Part shown: piece by piece, positions 54,402 to 64,000 of the stretch
Layout: the number at the start of each line of letters is the position of its first letter
How positions within the stretch are numbered: the first letter of the stretch is position 1
NCBI GenBank assembly: GCA_016213105.1
Contig: JACRBN010000026.1
Span: 1 to 64,000 of the forward strand
Source of the DNA: Chloroflexota bacterium
Lineage (GTDB): Bacteria; Chloroflexota; Anaerolineae; Anaerolineales; Villigracilaceae
DNA: 64,000 bases
Reading direction: 5' to 3'
Position numbers and translations under genes: made by a program
Notes under the pieces: model-generated
Told to the model about the DNA's origin: nothing
Seen by the model: only the letters and a program-made list of their open reading frames with translations
Databases searched by the model: none

Positions 54402-55271
54402 TTGAAACCCAAACATTGGCTTGTTTTTATCCTGCTCGGGACGATCTGGAGTTCCTCGTTCCTGTGGATCAAGATCGCGGTGTCCGAGATCGGCCCGATG
54501 ACGCTGGTCGCCTTCCGTGTGCTGTTCGGACTGCTTTTCGCGGGCGGGGCGGTTTTCATCCAGCGCGTGGAGTGGCCGCGCGACCGCAAGACCTGGACCT
54601 CGTTCATCATTATCGGTATTACCAGCGTGGCCATCCCGTTCTTCCTGATTTCGTGGGGCGAGCAGGTAATCGACTCGGCCGTGGCTTCGATCCTCAATGC
54701 CACCGTGCCGCTTTTTACCATCGTTATCGCGCACCTGTACCTGCACGACGACAAAATGACCGCTCAAAAAGTCATCGGCCTGCTGGTCGGTTTTGCGGGC
54801 GTGATCGTCCTGATGAGCGAGGATATGCACGCCTCGCAAAGTTCCCTGCTTGGGCAGGGCGCGGTCGTCCTGGCCAGCCTGTTCTATGCGGGCAGCGCCG
54901 TGTACGCGCGCCGCACCACCGCCCATGCGTCCGGCCTGGTGCGCGGCGCAGCTCCGCTCGTTTCGGCCACGGCGCTGATGTGGATCGTCGCGCCCATCGC
55001 GGAAAGCCCGTTCGAGATTCCGCACCTGCCCATCACGTGGATCGCGCTGCTGTGGCTGGGCGTGCTCGGCTCGGGCCTGGCGCTGATCCTTAACTATTAC
55101 CTGATCCACGAGATCGGCCCGACGCGCGCCACGATGGTTACCTACGTCTTCCCGCTGGGCGGCGTGATCCTGGGCGTCCTCTTTTTAAATGAGCATCTCT
55201 CCTGGCAACTGCTGGCAGGCGCGGTGCTGATCATCTCAAGTTTGGTGGTTGTGAATTGGAAAAAACAATGA
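54402..55271 (+). CDS. EamA/DMT-family membrane transporter
   Basis: 289 residues with ten predicted helices in two EamA repeats: the first begins LVFILLGTIWSSSFLWIKIA, the second VVLASLFYAGSAVYARR. Members export or import metabolites and drugs; the substrate is unknown. The start is TTG 54402, after AAAGGAG inside a hairpin loop. Its stop overlaps the era start by 4 bases (ATGA), so era is coupled to it. Confidence 0.88.
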   Translation: MKPKHWLVFILLGTIWSSSFLWIKIAVSEIGPMTLVAFRVLFGLLFAGGAVFIQRVEWPRDRKTWTSFIIIGITSVAIPFFLISWGEQVIDSAVASILNATVPLFTIVIAHLYLHDDKMTAQKVIGLLVGFAGVIVLMSEDMHASQSSLLGQGAVVLASLFYAGSAVYARRTTAHASGLVRGAAPLVSATALMWIVAPIAESPFEIPHLPITWIALLWLGVLGSGLALILNYYLIHEIGPTRATMVTYVFPLGGVILGVLFLNEHLSWQLLAGAVLIISSLVVVNWKKQ

Positions 55272-56206
55272 ATACTGAAAATTTTCGCTCTGGTTTCGTG
55301 GCCGTCATCGGCCGCCCGAACGTGGGCAAGTCCACGCTCGTCAATGCGCTGCTCGGACAGAAGATCGCGGCAGTCTCGCCCAAGCCGCAGACCACGCGCC
55401 GCCGTCAGTTGGGCATCCTGACCAACGAGTCCGCGCAGATCGTTTTTGTCGATACGCCTGGCCTGCACGTGGCGCGCCATAAGCTGGGTGAGTTCCTCAA
55501 CCAGGAGGCGCAGGAGTCGCTCGAACACGTGGATGCGATCCTGTTCGTGGTGGATATTTCCGATGAGCCGGCCGAGGAGGACAAGGCGGTGGCCGACCTG
55601 CTCAACCGCGTCTCGATGCGCACGCCCCGCTTCCTGGTCCTGAACAAAATCGATTTGCCGGCGCCCGAGGCGATTCCCGCCCGGGCGGAGGCGTACTCCA
55701 ATTTGCTGATCCAGCCCAAGGTCCAGCAGGTCTCGGCCCGCAACGGCAGCGGATTGCCCGAGCTGATCGCCGCGCTGACGGAAGTCCTGCCCAAGCGTCC
55801 GCCCGAATATCCCGAGGACCAGGTGACCGACTCGTACGAACGCGACATCGCCGCGGACCTGGTGCGTGAGGCGGCGTTGCTCAACCTGCGTGACGAGGTG
55901 CCGCACGGCATCGCCGTCCGCATCGACGAGTTTGCTGAGCGCGAGAACGGCATGGCCTACATCGCCGCCACGATCTTCGTGGAGCGCGAGTCGCAGAAGG
56001 GCATCGTCATCGGCGAGGGCGGCTCGATGCTCAAGCGCATCGGCTCCTCGGCGCGCAAGGAGATCGAGTCGATGGGCGGGCGGCCTGTCTTTTTGGAGTT
56101 GCGTGTGAAGGTGCTCAAGGAATGGCGCAAGGACGAGAATGCGCTGCAACGCTTTGGGTACAAGATCAAAGGCGGGAAAAAGAAAGATACAAGAAAGAAG
56201 AAGTGA
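55268..56206 (+). CDS. era: GTPase Era
   Basis: Ribosome-assembly GTPase that binds 16S rRNA. G motifs: GRPNVGKST (G1), the T of TTRRRQLG (G2), DTPG (G3), NKID (G4) and SARNGSG (G5). The C-terminal KH domain is GIVIGEGGSMLKRIGSSAR. The length of 312 residues fits, with a lysine-rich tail (GGKKKDTRKKK). ATG 55268 overlaps the EamA stop; an upstream TTG at 55256 is less likely. Confidence 0.96.
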   Translation: MNTENFRSGFVAVIGRPNVGKSTLVNALLGQKIAAVSPKPQTTRRRQLGILTNESAQIVFVDTPGLHVARHKLGEFLNQEAQESLEHVDAILFVVDISDEPAEEDKAVADLLNRVSMRTPRFLVLNKIDLPAPEAIPARAEAYSNLLIQPKVQQVSARNGSGLPELIAALTEVLPKRPPEYPEDQVTDSYERDIAADLVREAALLNLRDEVPHGIAVRIDEFAERENGMAYIAATIFVERESQKGIVIGEGGSMLKRIGSSARKEIESMGGRPVFLELRVKVLKEWRKDENALQRFGYKIKGGKKKDTRKKK

Positions 56207-56213
56207 TATGTAG

Positions 56214-56234
56214 GGGCGACCTGCCGGGTCGCCC
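56214..56234. repeat. Palindromic repeat after era
   Basis: GGGCGACC and GGTCGCCC around TGCCG, preceded by TAG. It is in the style of short interspersed palindromes, and lies between the era stop and the next gene's Shine-Dalgarno. Confidence 0.65.
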
Positions 56235-56259
56235 TTTGAATTGGAACAAGGAGATTGGG

Positions 56260-56922
56260 ATGGCTGTTTTGCCAATTCTGGCAATTTTGTTCGCGGGGTT
56301 GGAATCGTATGCGTTGTGGAGCGGCAGGCGCTCGTTGGAATTCATCGCCAAGCCTGCGGTGATGATCTGCCTGTCCGCCTGGCTGTACCTGTCCACAGGC
56401 TGGCAGGGCGCGGCGCTGTGGTTTGGGCTGGGAGCCCTGCTCTCGCTGGCGTGGGATGTGTTCCTGCTCTGGCTGGATCGTTTCTTCGTGTTCGGGCTGG
56501 CGGCCTTTCTGCTGGGACACCTCGCCTACCTGGTGGGATTCAACACCCCGCTCCCGCCGGTCACAATGTGGAGCGTCCTGCTTGGGCTGATCGTCGGCCT
56601 GAGCGCGGTGCGGGTCATGCGGCGCATCCTGACAGGCGTGCATGCCTCGGGCCAGTCGCGCATGGGGATCCCTGTGGCAATCTACGGTGCGGTCATCACC
56701 CTGATGCTGCTCTCGGCGCTGCTGACCCTCTCCAACGTGCAATGGAGCGCGCTGGCCTCCGCTTTCGTGGCGCTGGGCGCGCTGTTGTTCTACGCCTCGG
56801 ATATCGTGCTGGCCTGGAACAAGTTCATCCAGCCCATGCCGCGCGGACGGGTGTTGAACATCAGCCTGTATCACGCCGGTCAGTTTTTGCTGATCGCAGG
56901 GGTGGTGTTGCAATTCTCGTAA
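56260..56922 (+). CDS. YhhN-family membrane protein (lysoplasmalogenase-like)
   Basis: 220 residues with about eight hydrophobic helices. It fits the YhhN/TMEM86 family: FIAKPAVMICLSAWLY with the conserved KP, GALLSLAWDVFLLW with the conserved Asp, and the C-terminal ALLFYASDIVLAWNKF with Asp and Trp. Eukaryotic members hydrolyse the vinyl-ether bond of lysoplasmalogens; the bacterial role is not settled. ATG 56260 has AAGGAG 6 bases upstream. Confidence 0.85.
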   Translation: MAVLPILAILFAGLESYALWSGRRSLEFIAKPAVMICLSAWLYLSTGWQGAALWFGLGALLSLAWDVFLLWLDRFFVFGLAAFLLGHLAYLVGFNTPLPPVTMWSVLLGLIVGLSAVRVMRRILTGVHASGQSRMGIPVAIYGAVITLMLLSALLTLSNVQWSALASAFVALGALLFYASDIVLAWNKFIQPMPRGRVLNISLYHAGQFLLIAGVVLQFS

Positions 56923-56977
56923 GGCAATTGGACACGGATTACGCGGATACCGCGGAGCGGCACGGAAAATTAACGAT

Positions 56978-57008
56978 GAAGGGCGCAAAGATTTTCTTTG
57001 CGCCCTTC
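56978..57008. terminator. Hairpin between the YhhN and YitT genes
   Basis: Perfect 14-base-pair stem GAAGGGCGCAAAGA/TCTTTGCGCCCTTC around a TTT loop, between two convergent genes. The T-tails are weak. The preceding 45 bases contain GACACGGATTACGCGGATA-type repeat text. Confidence 0.65.
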
Positions 57009-57027
57009 GCTTCTTCGTGGTTATTTT

Positions 57028-57918
57028 TTACTGCTGCTTCAACGGCCCGAATCCCTCGCCCAGGGCCTCGTGGGCCACGCCAATGACCATGAACGCCTTC
57101 GGGTCGACCTCATGCACGATGGACTTGAGCGCCGCCACTTCCGCGCGGGTGATGACGCAGTACAGCACAGGACGCGCCGCGCCTGTGAATCCGCCCGTGC
57201 CTTCGAGGAGCGTTACGCCGCGCACCAGTTCATCGATGATCCTTTTGGATACGGCTTCAGCATGATCGGTGACGATCATCGCGGTGCGCACCGTCCCGCC
57301 GCCTTCGAGGGTGGTCTCGGCCACGATGCCGCTGACGTAGAGCGTGATCATCGAGTAGAGCGCCTCCTTCCAGCCGAAGACGAATCCCGCCGAGAGGATG
57401 ACGGCCGTATCCACGATCAGGTAGCTTTGCGTCATCGGCACGCCGCGCCAGTGATTGAGGATGCGCGCCAGGATGTCCGAGCCGCCGCTGGTGCCGCGCG
57501 CGCGATAGACCAGCCCAAAGCCGATGCCGCTGACGATGGCCCCGTACAATGCGTTGAGGAAGATGTCGCCCTGCAGGTCGGCGATCAATTGTGTGGCCGC
57601 GCCGTGGGGAGCGAAGAGCGGTAGTTTCAGAACCAGGTCCGCCAGCAGGGAGTAGGTCACGATGGCGAAGGCCGTGCGCAGGGCAAAGCTCCGCCCGCCC
57701 AGGAATCGCCAGCCGAGCAGGAACAGCGGGATGTTGCCCAGGAAGACCATCAGGCCGATGGGCCAGTCCGTGTAATGGTTGAGCAGCTGCGCGATGCCGC
57801 TGACCCCGCCCGAGGCCAGGTTTGCGGGCACAAAAAACAGACGCAGGGCAAAGGCCTGCATGACGGAACTAACGCCGATCAAAATGTAATCGCGCAGGGT
57901 GGGCCAGTATTTTTTCAT
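57028..57918 (-). CDS. YitT-family membrane protein (DUF161 plus DUF2179)
   Basis: 296 residues: about six membrane helices in the first 200 residues (DUF161-like, with NLASGGVSGIAQLLNHY and ARGTSGGSDILARIL), then a cytoplasmic DUF2179 domain (GVTLLEGTGGFTGAARPVLYC and EVAALKSIVHEVDPKAF). The family is conserved in Firmicutes and Chloroflexota; its transport or regulatory role is not established. It is convergent with the YhhN gene. Confidence 0.9.
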   Translation of the reverse strand: MKKYWPTLRDYILIGVSSVMQAFALRLFFVPANLASGGVSGIAQLLNHYTDWPIGLMVFLGNIPLFLLGWRFLGGRSFALRTAFAIVTYSLLADLVLKLPLFAPHGAATQLIADLQGDIFLNALYGAIVSGIGFGLVYRARGTSGGSDILARILNHWRGVPMTQSYLIVDTAVILSAGFVFGWKEALYSMITLYVSGIVAETTLEGGGTVRTAMIVTDHAEAVSKRIIDELVRGVTLLEGTGGFTGAARPVLYCVITRAEVAALKSIVHEVDPKAFMVIGVAHEALGEGFGPLKQQ

Positions 57919-57995
57919 TCAACCTCTTGCAAAACAGGAAGTAAATTTTCGCGCCGCCCATTTGTGGAAAAACGGATGGCCAATGGAATGGCAGG

Positions 57996-58958
57996 CTACA
58001 GGGTCGCGTACACCTGATCCAGCAGGGCCATGAATTCCCCGGTGGGCCGCTGGCTCAGAATGTTCTTGCGGGTTTCCCGATCCAGCGTTTTCAATAACAG
58101 GTATTGCACCGCGTACTTGCGGAACAGGCGCTGGCCGTCCTCTTCGCCGTAGAAGTCGACGCTCTTTTCGAGCTGACGATGCACGGTCTCGCGCACCTGC
58201 GCAGGCGTGACCTGTTCACGGTCGAGCCGCGAGAAGATCCACGGGTTGGAGAGCGCGCCGCGTCCGATCATGACCGCGTCACAGCCCGTGTGGCGCTTCA
58301 TGCGCTGGATGTCCTCGACGCGTTTGACGTCCCCGTTGCCGATGACGGGAATCTTGACCGCCGCCTTGACCTCGGCGATGGCGTCCCAATCCGCGACGCC
58401 GCCGTAGCTTTGTTCCTTCGTCCGCCCGTGGATGGCGATCAACGCGCCGCCGTTCTCCTCCACGATGCGGGCGATCAGCTTGTAATTCTTGTCCTTCTCC
58501 CAGCCCAGGCGGATCTTTCCTGTGACAGGCACCTTCAGCGCGGAGGTCAACTTCTTGAAGGTCTCGGCGATCTTGAGCGGGGACTTCATCATGCCCACGC
58601 CCGCGCCGCGGTCCGAGATGCTCTTGGCGGGGCAGCCCATGTTGATGTCGATGACGTCGGGACCCCATTCCTGCACGCGCAGGGCCGCTTCGAGGATGGT
58701 GTCGGGATTGTCTCCGTACAGTTGAAAGGTGACGGGACGTTCGACCGCTTCGAAATACAATTTCTTGGCAGGCTGCTTCGAGCGGCTGAGGATCTTCTCC
58801 ACCTTGACGAACTCGGTGTAGCTCATGGCCGATCCCAGCTCGCGGCACAGCGAGCGGAACGGCCAGTCGGAGTAGCCGTCCATGGGCGCGAGGATGGCGT
58901 CGCCGTACACGGGCACGTCGCGGATGGTAAAGGTGGGCGAAAGAGTCTCGTTCGTCAT
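57996..58958 (-). CDS. tRNA-dihydrouridine synthase
   Basis: An FMN-dependent enzyme that reduces uridine in the D loop of tRNA. It has APMDGYSDWPFRSLCRELG, the catalytic cysteine in DINMGCPAKSI, IHGRTKEQSYGG and VMIGRGALSNPWIF. The length of 320 residues is standard for the DusB/DusA-like group. ATG 58958 is chosen as the family N-terminus; a TATACT box lies 11 bases upstream and there is no Shine-Dalgarno, so the leader is very short. Confidence 0.93.
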   Translation of the reverse strand: MTNETLSPTFTIRDVPVYGDAILAPMDGYSDWPFRSLCRELGSAMSYTEFVKVEKILSRSKQPAKKLYFEAVERPVTFQLYGDNPDTILEAALRVQEWGPDVIDINMGCPAKSISDRGAGVGMMKSPLKIAETFKKLTSALKVPVTGKIRLGWEKDKNYKLIARIVEENGGALIAIHGRTKEQSYGGVADWDAIAEVKAAVKIPVIGNGDVKRVEDIQRMKRHTGCDAVMIGRGALSNPWIFSRLDREQVTPAQVRETVHRQLEKSVDFYGEEDGQRLFRKYAVQYLLLKTLDRETRKNILSQRPTGEFMALLDQVYATL

Positions 58959-58977
58959 AATGATGCGGTAGTATAAC

Positions 58978-59016
58978 AAAAAATCAGACCCTAAAGGTTT
59001 GGGGACATTTAGGGTC
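58978..59016 (-). terminator. Terminator of msrA
   Basis: On the minus strand GACCCTAAA pairs with TTTAGGGTC and is followed by TGATTTTTT. The 12-base loop contains TTGGGGACA in plus-strand reading. Confidence 0.75.
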
Positions 59017-59023
59017 TTTATCT

Positions 59024-59572
59024 TTATACAGGCTGCTTCTTCAACCTGTCCACGAAGTGCTTGCGGAATTTGGCCACCTTTGGCTCGACCACCACGCGGC
59101 AATAAGGCTGGTTGGGATTGTGGATGAAGTATTCTTGGTGGTAATCCTCGGCCACGTAGAATTTGTCCAGCGGCGTGACCTCGGTGACGATGGGGTCTGC
59201 CCACAAACGCGACTCGCCGATTTCGCGGATGACGGCCTCGGCGGCGGCGCGCTGGGACTCGTCGTGGGTGAAGATGGCCGAGCGGTACTGCGTGCCCACA
59301 TCCGCGCCCTGCCGGTTGAGCGTGGTCGGGTCGTGGATGGTGAAGAAGACGCGCAGCAGGTCGGCGTAATCCAGCACGGACGGGTCGAAGGTGACCTGCA
59401 CCACTTCGGCGTGCCCCGTCATGCCCGTGCAGACCGCCTGGTAGGACGGGTTGGGGACGCGCCCGCCCGCGTAGCCCGACTCGACCGAGACCACGCCCTT
59501 GAGTTGATCGAAGACGGCTTCCAGACACCAGAAACAGCCGCCTGCCAGGGTTGCCTTTTGAAGATCGCTCAT
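59024..59572 (-). CDS. msrA: Peptide methionine sulfoxide reductase MsrA
   Basis: Repairs methionine S-sulfoxide in oxidised proteins. The catalytic GCFWC motif is at residues 12-16, with the family block LKGVVSVESGYAGG and the C-terminal EDYHQEYFI. The length of 182 residues is typical. ATG 59572 has AAGGAG upstream. Monocistronic, with its own terminator. Confidence 0.96.
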   Translation of the reverse strand: MSDLQKATLAGGCFWCLEAVFDQLKGVVSVESGYAGGRVPNPSYQAVCTGMTGHAEVVQVTFDPSVLDYADLLRVFFTIHDPTTLNRQGADVGTQYRSAIFTHDESQRAAAEAVIREIGESRLWADPIVTEVTPLDKFYVAEDYHQEYFIHNPNQPYCRVVVEPKVAKFRKHFVDRLKKQPV

Positions 59573-59671
59573 GATAAATTCTCCTTCTTTCGAATGATGA
59601 CGATGCCCTTTTGACGCAGCGGGAGACCGAAATCTGATTAAGAAAAGATTATAGATTGCTGGCTGCACGGT

Positions 59672-59699
59672 TTACCATACCCGCAGGCATTATATAATC
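59672..59699 (+). promoter_or_regulatory. Promoter of the CPBP protease gene
   Basis: TTTACC (59672-59677), 16 bases, TATAAT (59694-59699), 28 bases before the start ATG, with AAGGAG between. Confidence 0.7.
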
Positions 59700-59727
59700 A
59701 CCCAATCCCACGCAAGGAGCTTTCAGG

Positions 59728-60687
59728 ATGGACTGGTTTTCCAACAGCAGGTTGTTCGAACTGGCGCGCCAGGGCAAACGGCTGACGCATATCCTCGCAG
59801 TCATGCCGCTTTCGTTGTTGTTCATGTTTGTGGCGGGATTTGGGGTGATCCCAGTCTATATTCTAATGGCGGCCATATACGGGTTGTCCGAGGTGGTGTT
59901 GACCCTGGAGGGGATGCCGCCCCTGGTTTCAGGGGTGTGGATGGCTCTGCTGTTGATCTCGGGATTCTTCCTGACCTACGTGTTCGTGGGACTGTGGGTG
60001 CGCTTCTTTGAGAAGCGTCCCGTTTGGACGTTGGGGTACGAACTCAAAAATGCGCTCCTGCAATACGGCCGCGGATTCCTGATTGGCGCGGGGATGTTTG
60101 CGGGTGCGGTCGCCATTCTGGCTGTGTTGGGGACGCTGTCCTTCGAACAGGGCGACCCATCCAATCAGGGGGTGGCTGCGCTGGGCGGGGTGCTGGTCGT
60201 GCTGCTCGGTTGGGTGGTGCAGGGCGGCGGCGAGGAGGTGGTCATGCGCGGCTGGGTGCTGCCCGTGCTGGGCGCGCGTTACCGTCCCTGGGTGGGACTG
60301 CTGGTCTCGTCCATTCTGTTTTCCGTCATGCACGCCTTGAATCCCGGGCTGAGCGTGCTGGCGCTGGTCAACCTGGCGTTGTTTGGCGTGTTCGCGGGCC
60401 TGTATGCCATGCGCGAGGGTTCGTTGTGGGGCATCAGCGCCCTGCATACGGTCTGGAACTGGGTGCAGGGAAACGTCTTCGGGCTGGCGGTCAGCGGCAC
60501 CGAGACCGGCGGCGGGATGCTATTCAATCTCCAGGCGGCAGGTCCCGATTGGGTAACGGGCGGCGCCTTCGGCCCGGAGGGCGGGGCGGCGGTTACGGTT
60601 GTGTTGACCGTGGGCATCCTGGCTGTGTTGTTCGCGCCGAGGCTTTCCACGTTGGAGGAGGAAGTCCCCTCCCAGCCCTTGCCCTAG
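59728..60687 (+). CDS. CPBP-family intramembrane metalloprotease
   Basis: Membrane protein with about eight helices. Abi/CaaX-protease motifs are GGGEEVVMRGW (EExxxR, residues about 168-174), the His in SVMHALNPG and HTVWNWVQG. Family members cut prenylated proteins or signalling precursors; the bacterial substrate is unknown. The length of 319 residues is typical, with a Thr/Gly/Pro-rich C-terminal region. AAGGAG precedes the ATG. Confidence 0.92.
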   Translation: MDWFSNSRLFELARQGKRLTHILAVMPLSLLFMFVAGFGVIPVYILMAAIYGLSEVVLTLEGMPPLVSGVWMALLLISGFFLTYVFVGLWVRFFEKRPVWTLGYELKNALLQYGRGFLIGAGMFAGAVAILAVLGTLSFEQGDPSNQGVAALGGVLVVLLGWVVQGGGEEVVMRGWVLPVLGARYRPWVGLLVSSILFSVMHALNPGLSVLALVNLALFGVFAGLYAMREGSLWGISALHTVWNWVQGNVFGLAVSGTETGGGMLFNLQAAGPDWVTGGAFGPEGGAAVTVVLTVGILAVLFAPRLSTLEEEVPSQPLP

Positions 60688-60701
60688 GATTTCAGGGAAT
60701 C

Positions 60702-60736
60702 AAAAACGTCCAGCTTGCAGGGCTGGACGTTTTTTT
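60702..60736. terminator. Bidirectional terminator between the CPBP gene and PTS operon
   Basis: AAAAACGTCCAGC pairs with GCTGGACGTTTTT around TTGCAGG, with long A and T runs on both sides. Confidence 0.93.
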
Positions 60737-60749
60737 GTTGTCGGGATGA

Positions 60750-61835
60750 CTAGGCTTCCGCAGCTTCGGCGGGGACGGGTTTCTTCAGCAGGAAGAGCAT
60801 ACCCGTGGTCACCAGGGTGCCAGCCAGCAGGGCCACCACGTACATGCCGAGGTTGTCGACCGCGTTCGGGATGGGCAGCACGAAGATGCCGCAGTGCGGG
60901 ACGTGCAACTGGCAGCCCGATACCGCCGAGATGGCGCCGGCGACGGCCGACCCAACCATGATGGAGGGGATAACCGCAAACGGGTCGCGGGCGGCGTAGG
61001 GGATCGCGCCTTCGGTGATGAAGGAGATGCCGAGGATGGCGGTGGAGGAGGCGGCTTCCTGCTCATCCACGGTGAAGCGATTCTTGAAGAGGAACGCGGC
61101 CAGCGCGATGCCGAGCGGAGGGGTCATGCCAGCGGCCATCACAGCGGCCATCGGCAGGGAGACATTGCTGGAGAGCAGGCCAACCGAGAAGGCGTAGGCC
61201 GCTTTGTTGACCGGGCCGCCCATGTCGAAGGCCATCATGGCGCCGAGGATCAAACCGAGCAGGGCGGCGCTGCCCGCCTGCATACCGGTCAGCCAGGTGG
61301 TCAGGGCGTCCAGCGCAGCCTTGACGGGCACGCCGACCACGTAGAACATCACCAGGCCGACCACCAGGGAACTGACCAGCGGCAGGATCAGGACGGGCTT
61401 GAGACCTGCCAGGTTCCGCGGCAGTTTGATAAGTCCATTGAGCCACTGGGTGAAGTAACCAGCCACGAAACCGGCGATGATGCCGCCGAGGAAGCCCGAG
61501 CCGGTCACACCAGCCAGGATGCCGCCGATCATGCCAGGGGCCAGGCCCGGGCGGTCAGCGATGGAGTAGGAAATGTAGCCCGCCAGGATGGCAACCATCA
61601 GGCCAAAACCGCCCTTGGCGCCGATGGCGAAGATGTTCGCCCAGAAGGTGGTCCAGGCAGTGGCTTCCATGGTGGAGCCGTCCAGCGCCAGGGTGGCGTC
61701 ATAGGCGTAGATGCCGCGCGCGGCAAAACCGACGGCGATCAGCAGACCGCCTGCGACCACGAACGGGATCATGTAGGACACGCCCGTCATGAGGTGCTTG
61801 TAGGCACCCGAGAAACTTGCCTTGTTTGTTGCCAT
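60750..61835 (-). CDS. Fructose PTS transporter subunit EIIC
   Basis: Membrane channel for fructose import with phosphorylation. About nine helices. Fructose-family EIIC motifs are [16 protein letters not shown] at the start and [34 protein letters not shown], and [13 protein letters not shown]. The length of 361 residues fits a stand-alone EIIC. It is the last gene of the leftward cluster, 24 bases after EIIB. Confidence 0.93.
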   Translation of the reverse strand: MATNKASFSGAYKHLMTGVSYMIPFVVAGGLLIAVGFAARGIYAYDATLALDGSTMEATAWTTFWANIFAIGAKGGFGLMVAILAGYISYSIADRPGLAPGMIGGILAGVTGSGFLGGIIAGFVAGYFTQWLNGLIKLPRNLAGLKPVLILPLVSSLVVGLVMFYVVGVPVKAALDALTTWLTGMQAGSAALLGLILGAMMAFDMGGPVNKAAYAFSVGLLSSNVSLPMAAVMAAGMTPPLGIALAAFLFKNRFTVDEQEAASSTAILGISFITEGAIPYAARDPFAVIPSIMVGSAVAGAISAVSGCQLHVPHCGIFVLPIPNAVDNLGMYVVALLAGTLVTTGMLFLLKKPVPAEAAEA

Positions 61836-61859
61836 TTCTTTGCTCTCCTCTTGTGTGTG

Positions 61860-62162
61860 TTACGAAGCCAGCGCCGCGTTGATGACGCTCACTCCATCTT
61901 TGATTGCCGCGTTGCTGGAGGTTTCATAGATTTTCTTGCCTCCGAAGCGGCTGAGATCCACTCTGGTGTCGGCGGCGATGATGACCAGGTCGGCTTCCGC
62001 GATCTCGCTCGTGGTCAGCTTGTTCTCCGCGCCGATGGAACCCTGAGTCTCCACCTTGATGGTGTGACCCAGTTTTTTCGCGCCGCGTTCCAGGCCTTCG
62101 GCGGCCATGAAGGTGTGCGCGATCCCCGTGGGACATGAGGTAATTGCTACGATCTTTGCCAT
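61860..62162 (-). CDS. Fructose PTS subunit EIIB
   Basis: Carries phosphate from EIIA to the incoming sugar. The active-site cysteine is C10 in [18 protein letters not shown]. The length of 100 residues is standard for fructose EIIB. GGAGAAT precedes the ATG, 33 bases after fruK. EIIA does not appear in the window; it may be fused to the EI-type protein that runs off the right edge. Confidence 0.95.
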   Translation of the reverse strand: MAKIVAITSCPTGIAHTFMAAEGLERGAKKLGHTIKVETQGSIGAENKLTTSEIAEADLVIIAADTRVDLSRFGGKKIYETSSNAAIKDGVSVINAALAS

Positions 62163-62195
62163 TTGATTCTCCTTGTTGATAATGGCTTTGACCAG

Positions 62196-63145
62196 TCAGC
62201 CCTGCGGCTGCTCGATCACAAAGGGGGTGATGGTGACTTGTTTTTTATACGCATCGATCACGCCTGCTTCGGGACGTCCGCGCCCCAGGCGGGTGATCGC
62301 ACTCAACGAGAACGCCGTCGCCAGGCGGGCACACTCGGTCAGTTTCAGATTTTGGGTCAGCCCGGCCACCAGCCCGGCTACCATCGCATCCCCCGCGCCG
62401 ACCGTGGACTTAACCGCTACCATCGGCGGCCTAGCCACGAAAGCCTGGTCCCGCTCAACGAACAGGGCGCCCTCTCCGCCCATCGAGATGACCACCAGCC
62501 GCGTGTCCGCGTTCAGCAGGGAGCGCGCCGCCTTGTGGATCGCAGGCAGGCCGCTCAAGGTTTCGCGCGTCAATTGGCTCAACTCATCCACGTTGGGCTT
62601 GAGGATGCTCGGCCCCGCCAACAGGCCCGCGAACAGGGCGTCTCCGCTCGTGTCGAGCACGATCTGCTTGTTCTTCCGCTTCAGGATTTTGATGATCTGT
62701 CCGTAAAAATCGGGGGCCAGCCCCGGCTGGAGGTTGCCCGCCAGGATGAACCAATCGCACGTCTCAGCCAGGAAATCGACCTGATCGAGCAGGTCATGAA
62801 TTTTGTTCTCGTCTGCGGCCTGGCCCGGCATGTTGATGTCGGTGGTCTCCTGGTTGCGCTCGTCGGTGATCTTCACGTTGACGCGCGTCTCGCCGGGGAT
62901 GCGCACGAAATGGTCGGCGATCTTCTTGTGCGCGAAATGCCGTTCGAAGATGGATGCGTTTTCCACGCCCAGGAAACCTGTCACAGCCACGTCCATGCCG
63001 TAGTCCGCGAGGAAGGAGGCCACGTTCACGCCCTTGCCGCCCGCATCGAAGCGCATCGCGCGTCCGCGGTTGACCGTCCCGATCTGGAAATCATCCGTGG
63101 ACACGGTCTGGTCGATGGCAGGGTTGAGCGTAACGGTTGCAATTC

Positions 63146-63149
<4 letters not shown>
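62196..63149 (-). CDS. fruK: 1-phosphofructokinase
   Basis: Phosphorylates fructose-1-phosphate from the PTS to fructose-1,6-bisphosphate. A PfkB fold: N-terminal TVTLNPAIDQTV, FDAGGKGVNVA, the substrate site KPNVDEL and the catalytic Asp in STVGAGDAMVAG. The length of 317 residues is normal. It overlaps the EI gene by 4 bases (ATGA). Confidence 0.95.

Positions 63150-64000
<851 letters not shown>

Noticed and set aside
59155-59528. Long N-terminal extension of the tRNA-dihydrouridine synthase frame
   Set aside because: The frame runs antisense-free through msrA in another phase, but the upstream part is the shadow of msrA; the family N-terminus begins at 58958.

Overview
The window looks like a chromosomal segment of a GC-rich member of the Chloroflexota, probably an Anaerolineae relative. 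This is an inference. It rests on the gene-content style: Thr/Pro-rich linkers behind lipoprotein signals, eukaryotic-type kinases with PQQ propellers, a complete 14-subunit nuo operon, and many short palindromic repeats. Most of the segment is GC-rich. The main exception is an AT-rich island at about 47.5-49.2 kb beside a tRNA gene. The lipoprotein genes at 7-8.5 kb and 27.9-30.5 kb are milder cases.

Layout. 0-7 kb: the end of glyS, a TPR/membrane/thioredoxin fusion, dnaG and the principal sigma factor rpoD. 7-8.5 kb: a beta-propeller lipoprotein. 8.7-23.4 kb: nuoA to nuoN, all on the plus strand behind one good promoter and ending at a hairpin. 23.5-33 kb: mixed accessory genes, namely a TPM-domain protein, an alpha/beta hydrolase, a HAD phosphatase, a fatty acid desaturase, a cupin with a truncated second copy, two lipoproteins, a methyltransferase, two DinB-like proteins and a DUF1801-like protein. 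33-40.3 kb: an orphan LuxR-type regulator, Hsp20, and a six-gene signalling operon read leftwards in the order Ser/Thr kinase, PP2C phosphatase, DnaJ-vWA fusion, zinc-ribbon FHA protein, 80-residue protein, OmpR-type regulator. 40.4-43.9 kb: a GAF protein, a metallophosphoesterase, a ParB-like protein and a DapA-like aldolase. 44-47.5 kb: a membrane protein, RNase HII, a glycosyltransferase, a NERD-like protein and a small orphan. 47.5-49.35 kb: the AT-rich two-gene module ending beside tRNA-Pro(UGG). 49.4-60.7 kb: an esterase, galE, an MBL hydrolase, a site-2 protease, a frameshifted NDH-2, an EamA transporter, era, a YhhN protein, a YitT protein, dus, msrA and a CPBP protease. 60.7-64 kb: a fructose PTS cluster (EIIC, EIIB, fruK and the C-terminal part of an EI-type protein) on the minus strand, running off the window.

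How it works together. The nuo operon supplies a respiratory proton-pumping NADH dehydrogenase. A second, non-pumping NADH dehydrogenase is present but broken by an apparent one-base deletion. The kinase/phosphatase/FHA/vWA operon forms a self-contained phospho-signalling circuit related in composition to the described TerY-phosphorylation triads, with an unusual J-domain fusion. The AT-rich pair (soluble protein of about 308 residues plus a four-helix membrane protein) next to a tRNA 3' end is the best candidate for an undescribed, possibly defensive, system.

Small-scale structure is rich. Palindromic elements sit between genes and inside them: in-frame insertions in glyS and dnaG, and the start and stop codons of rnhB. 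Several genes (dnaG, the TPM protein, the esterase) have a TATAAT box 6-8 bases before the start codon, which suggests leaderless transcripts.
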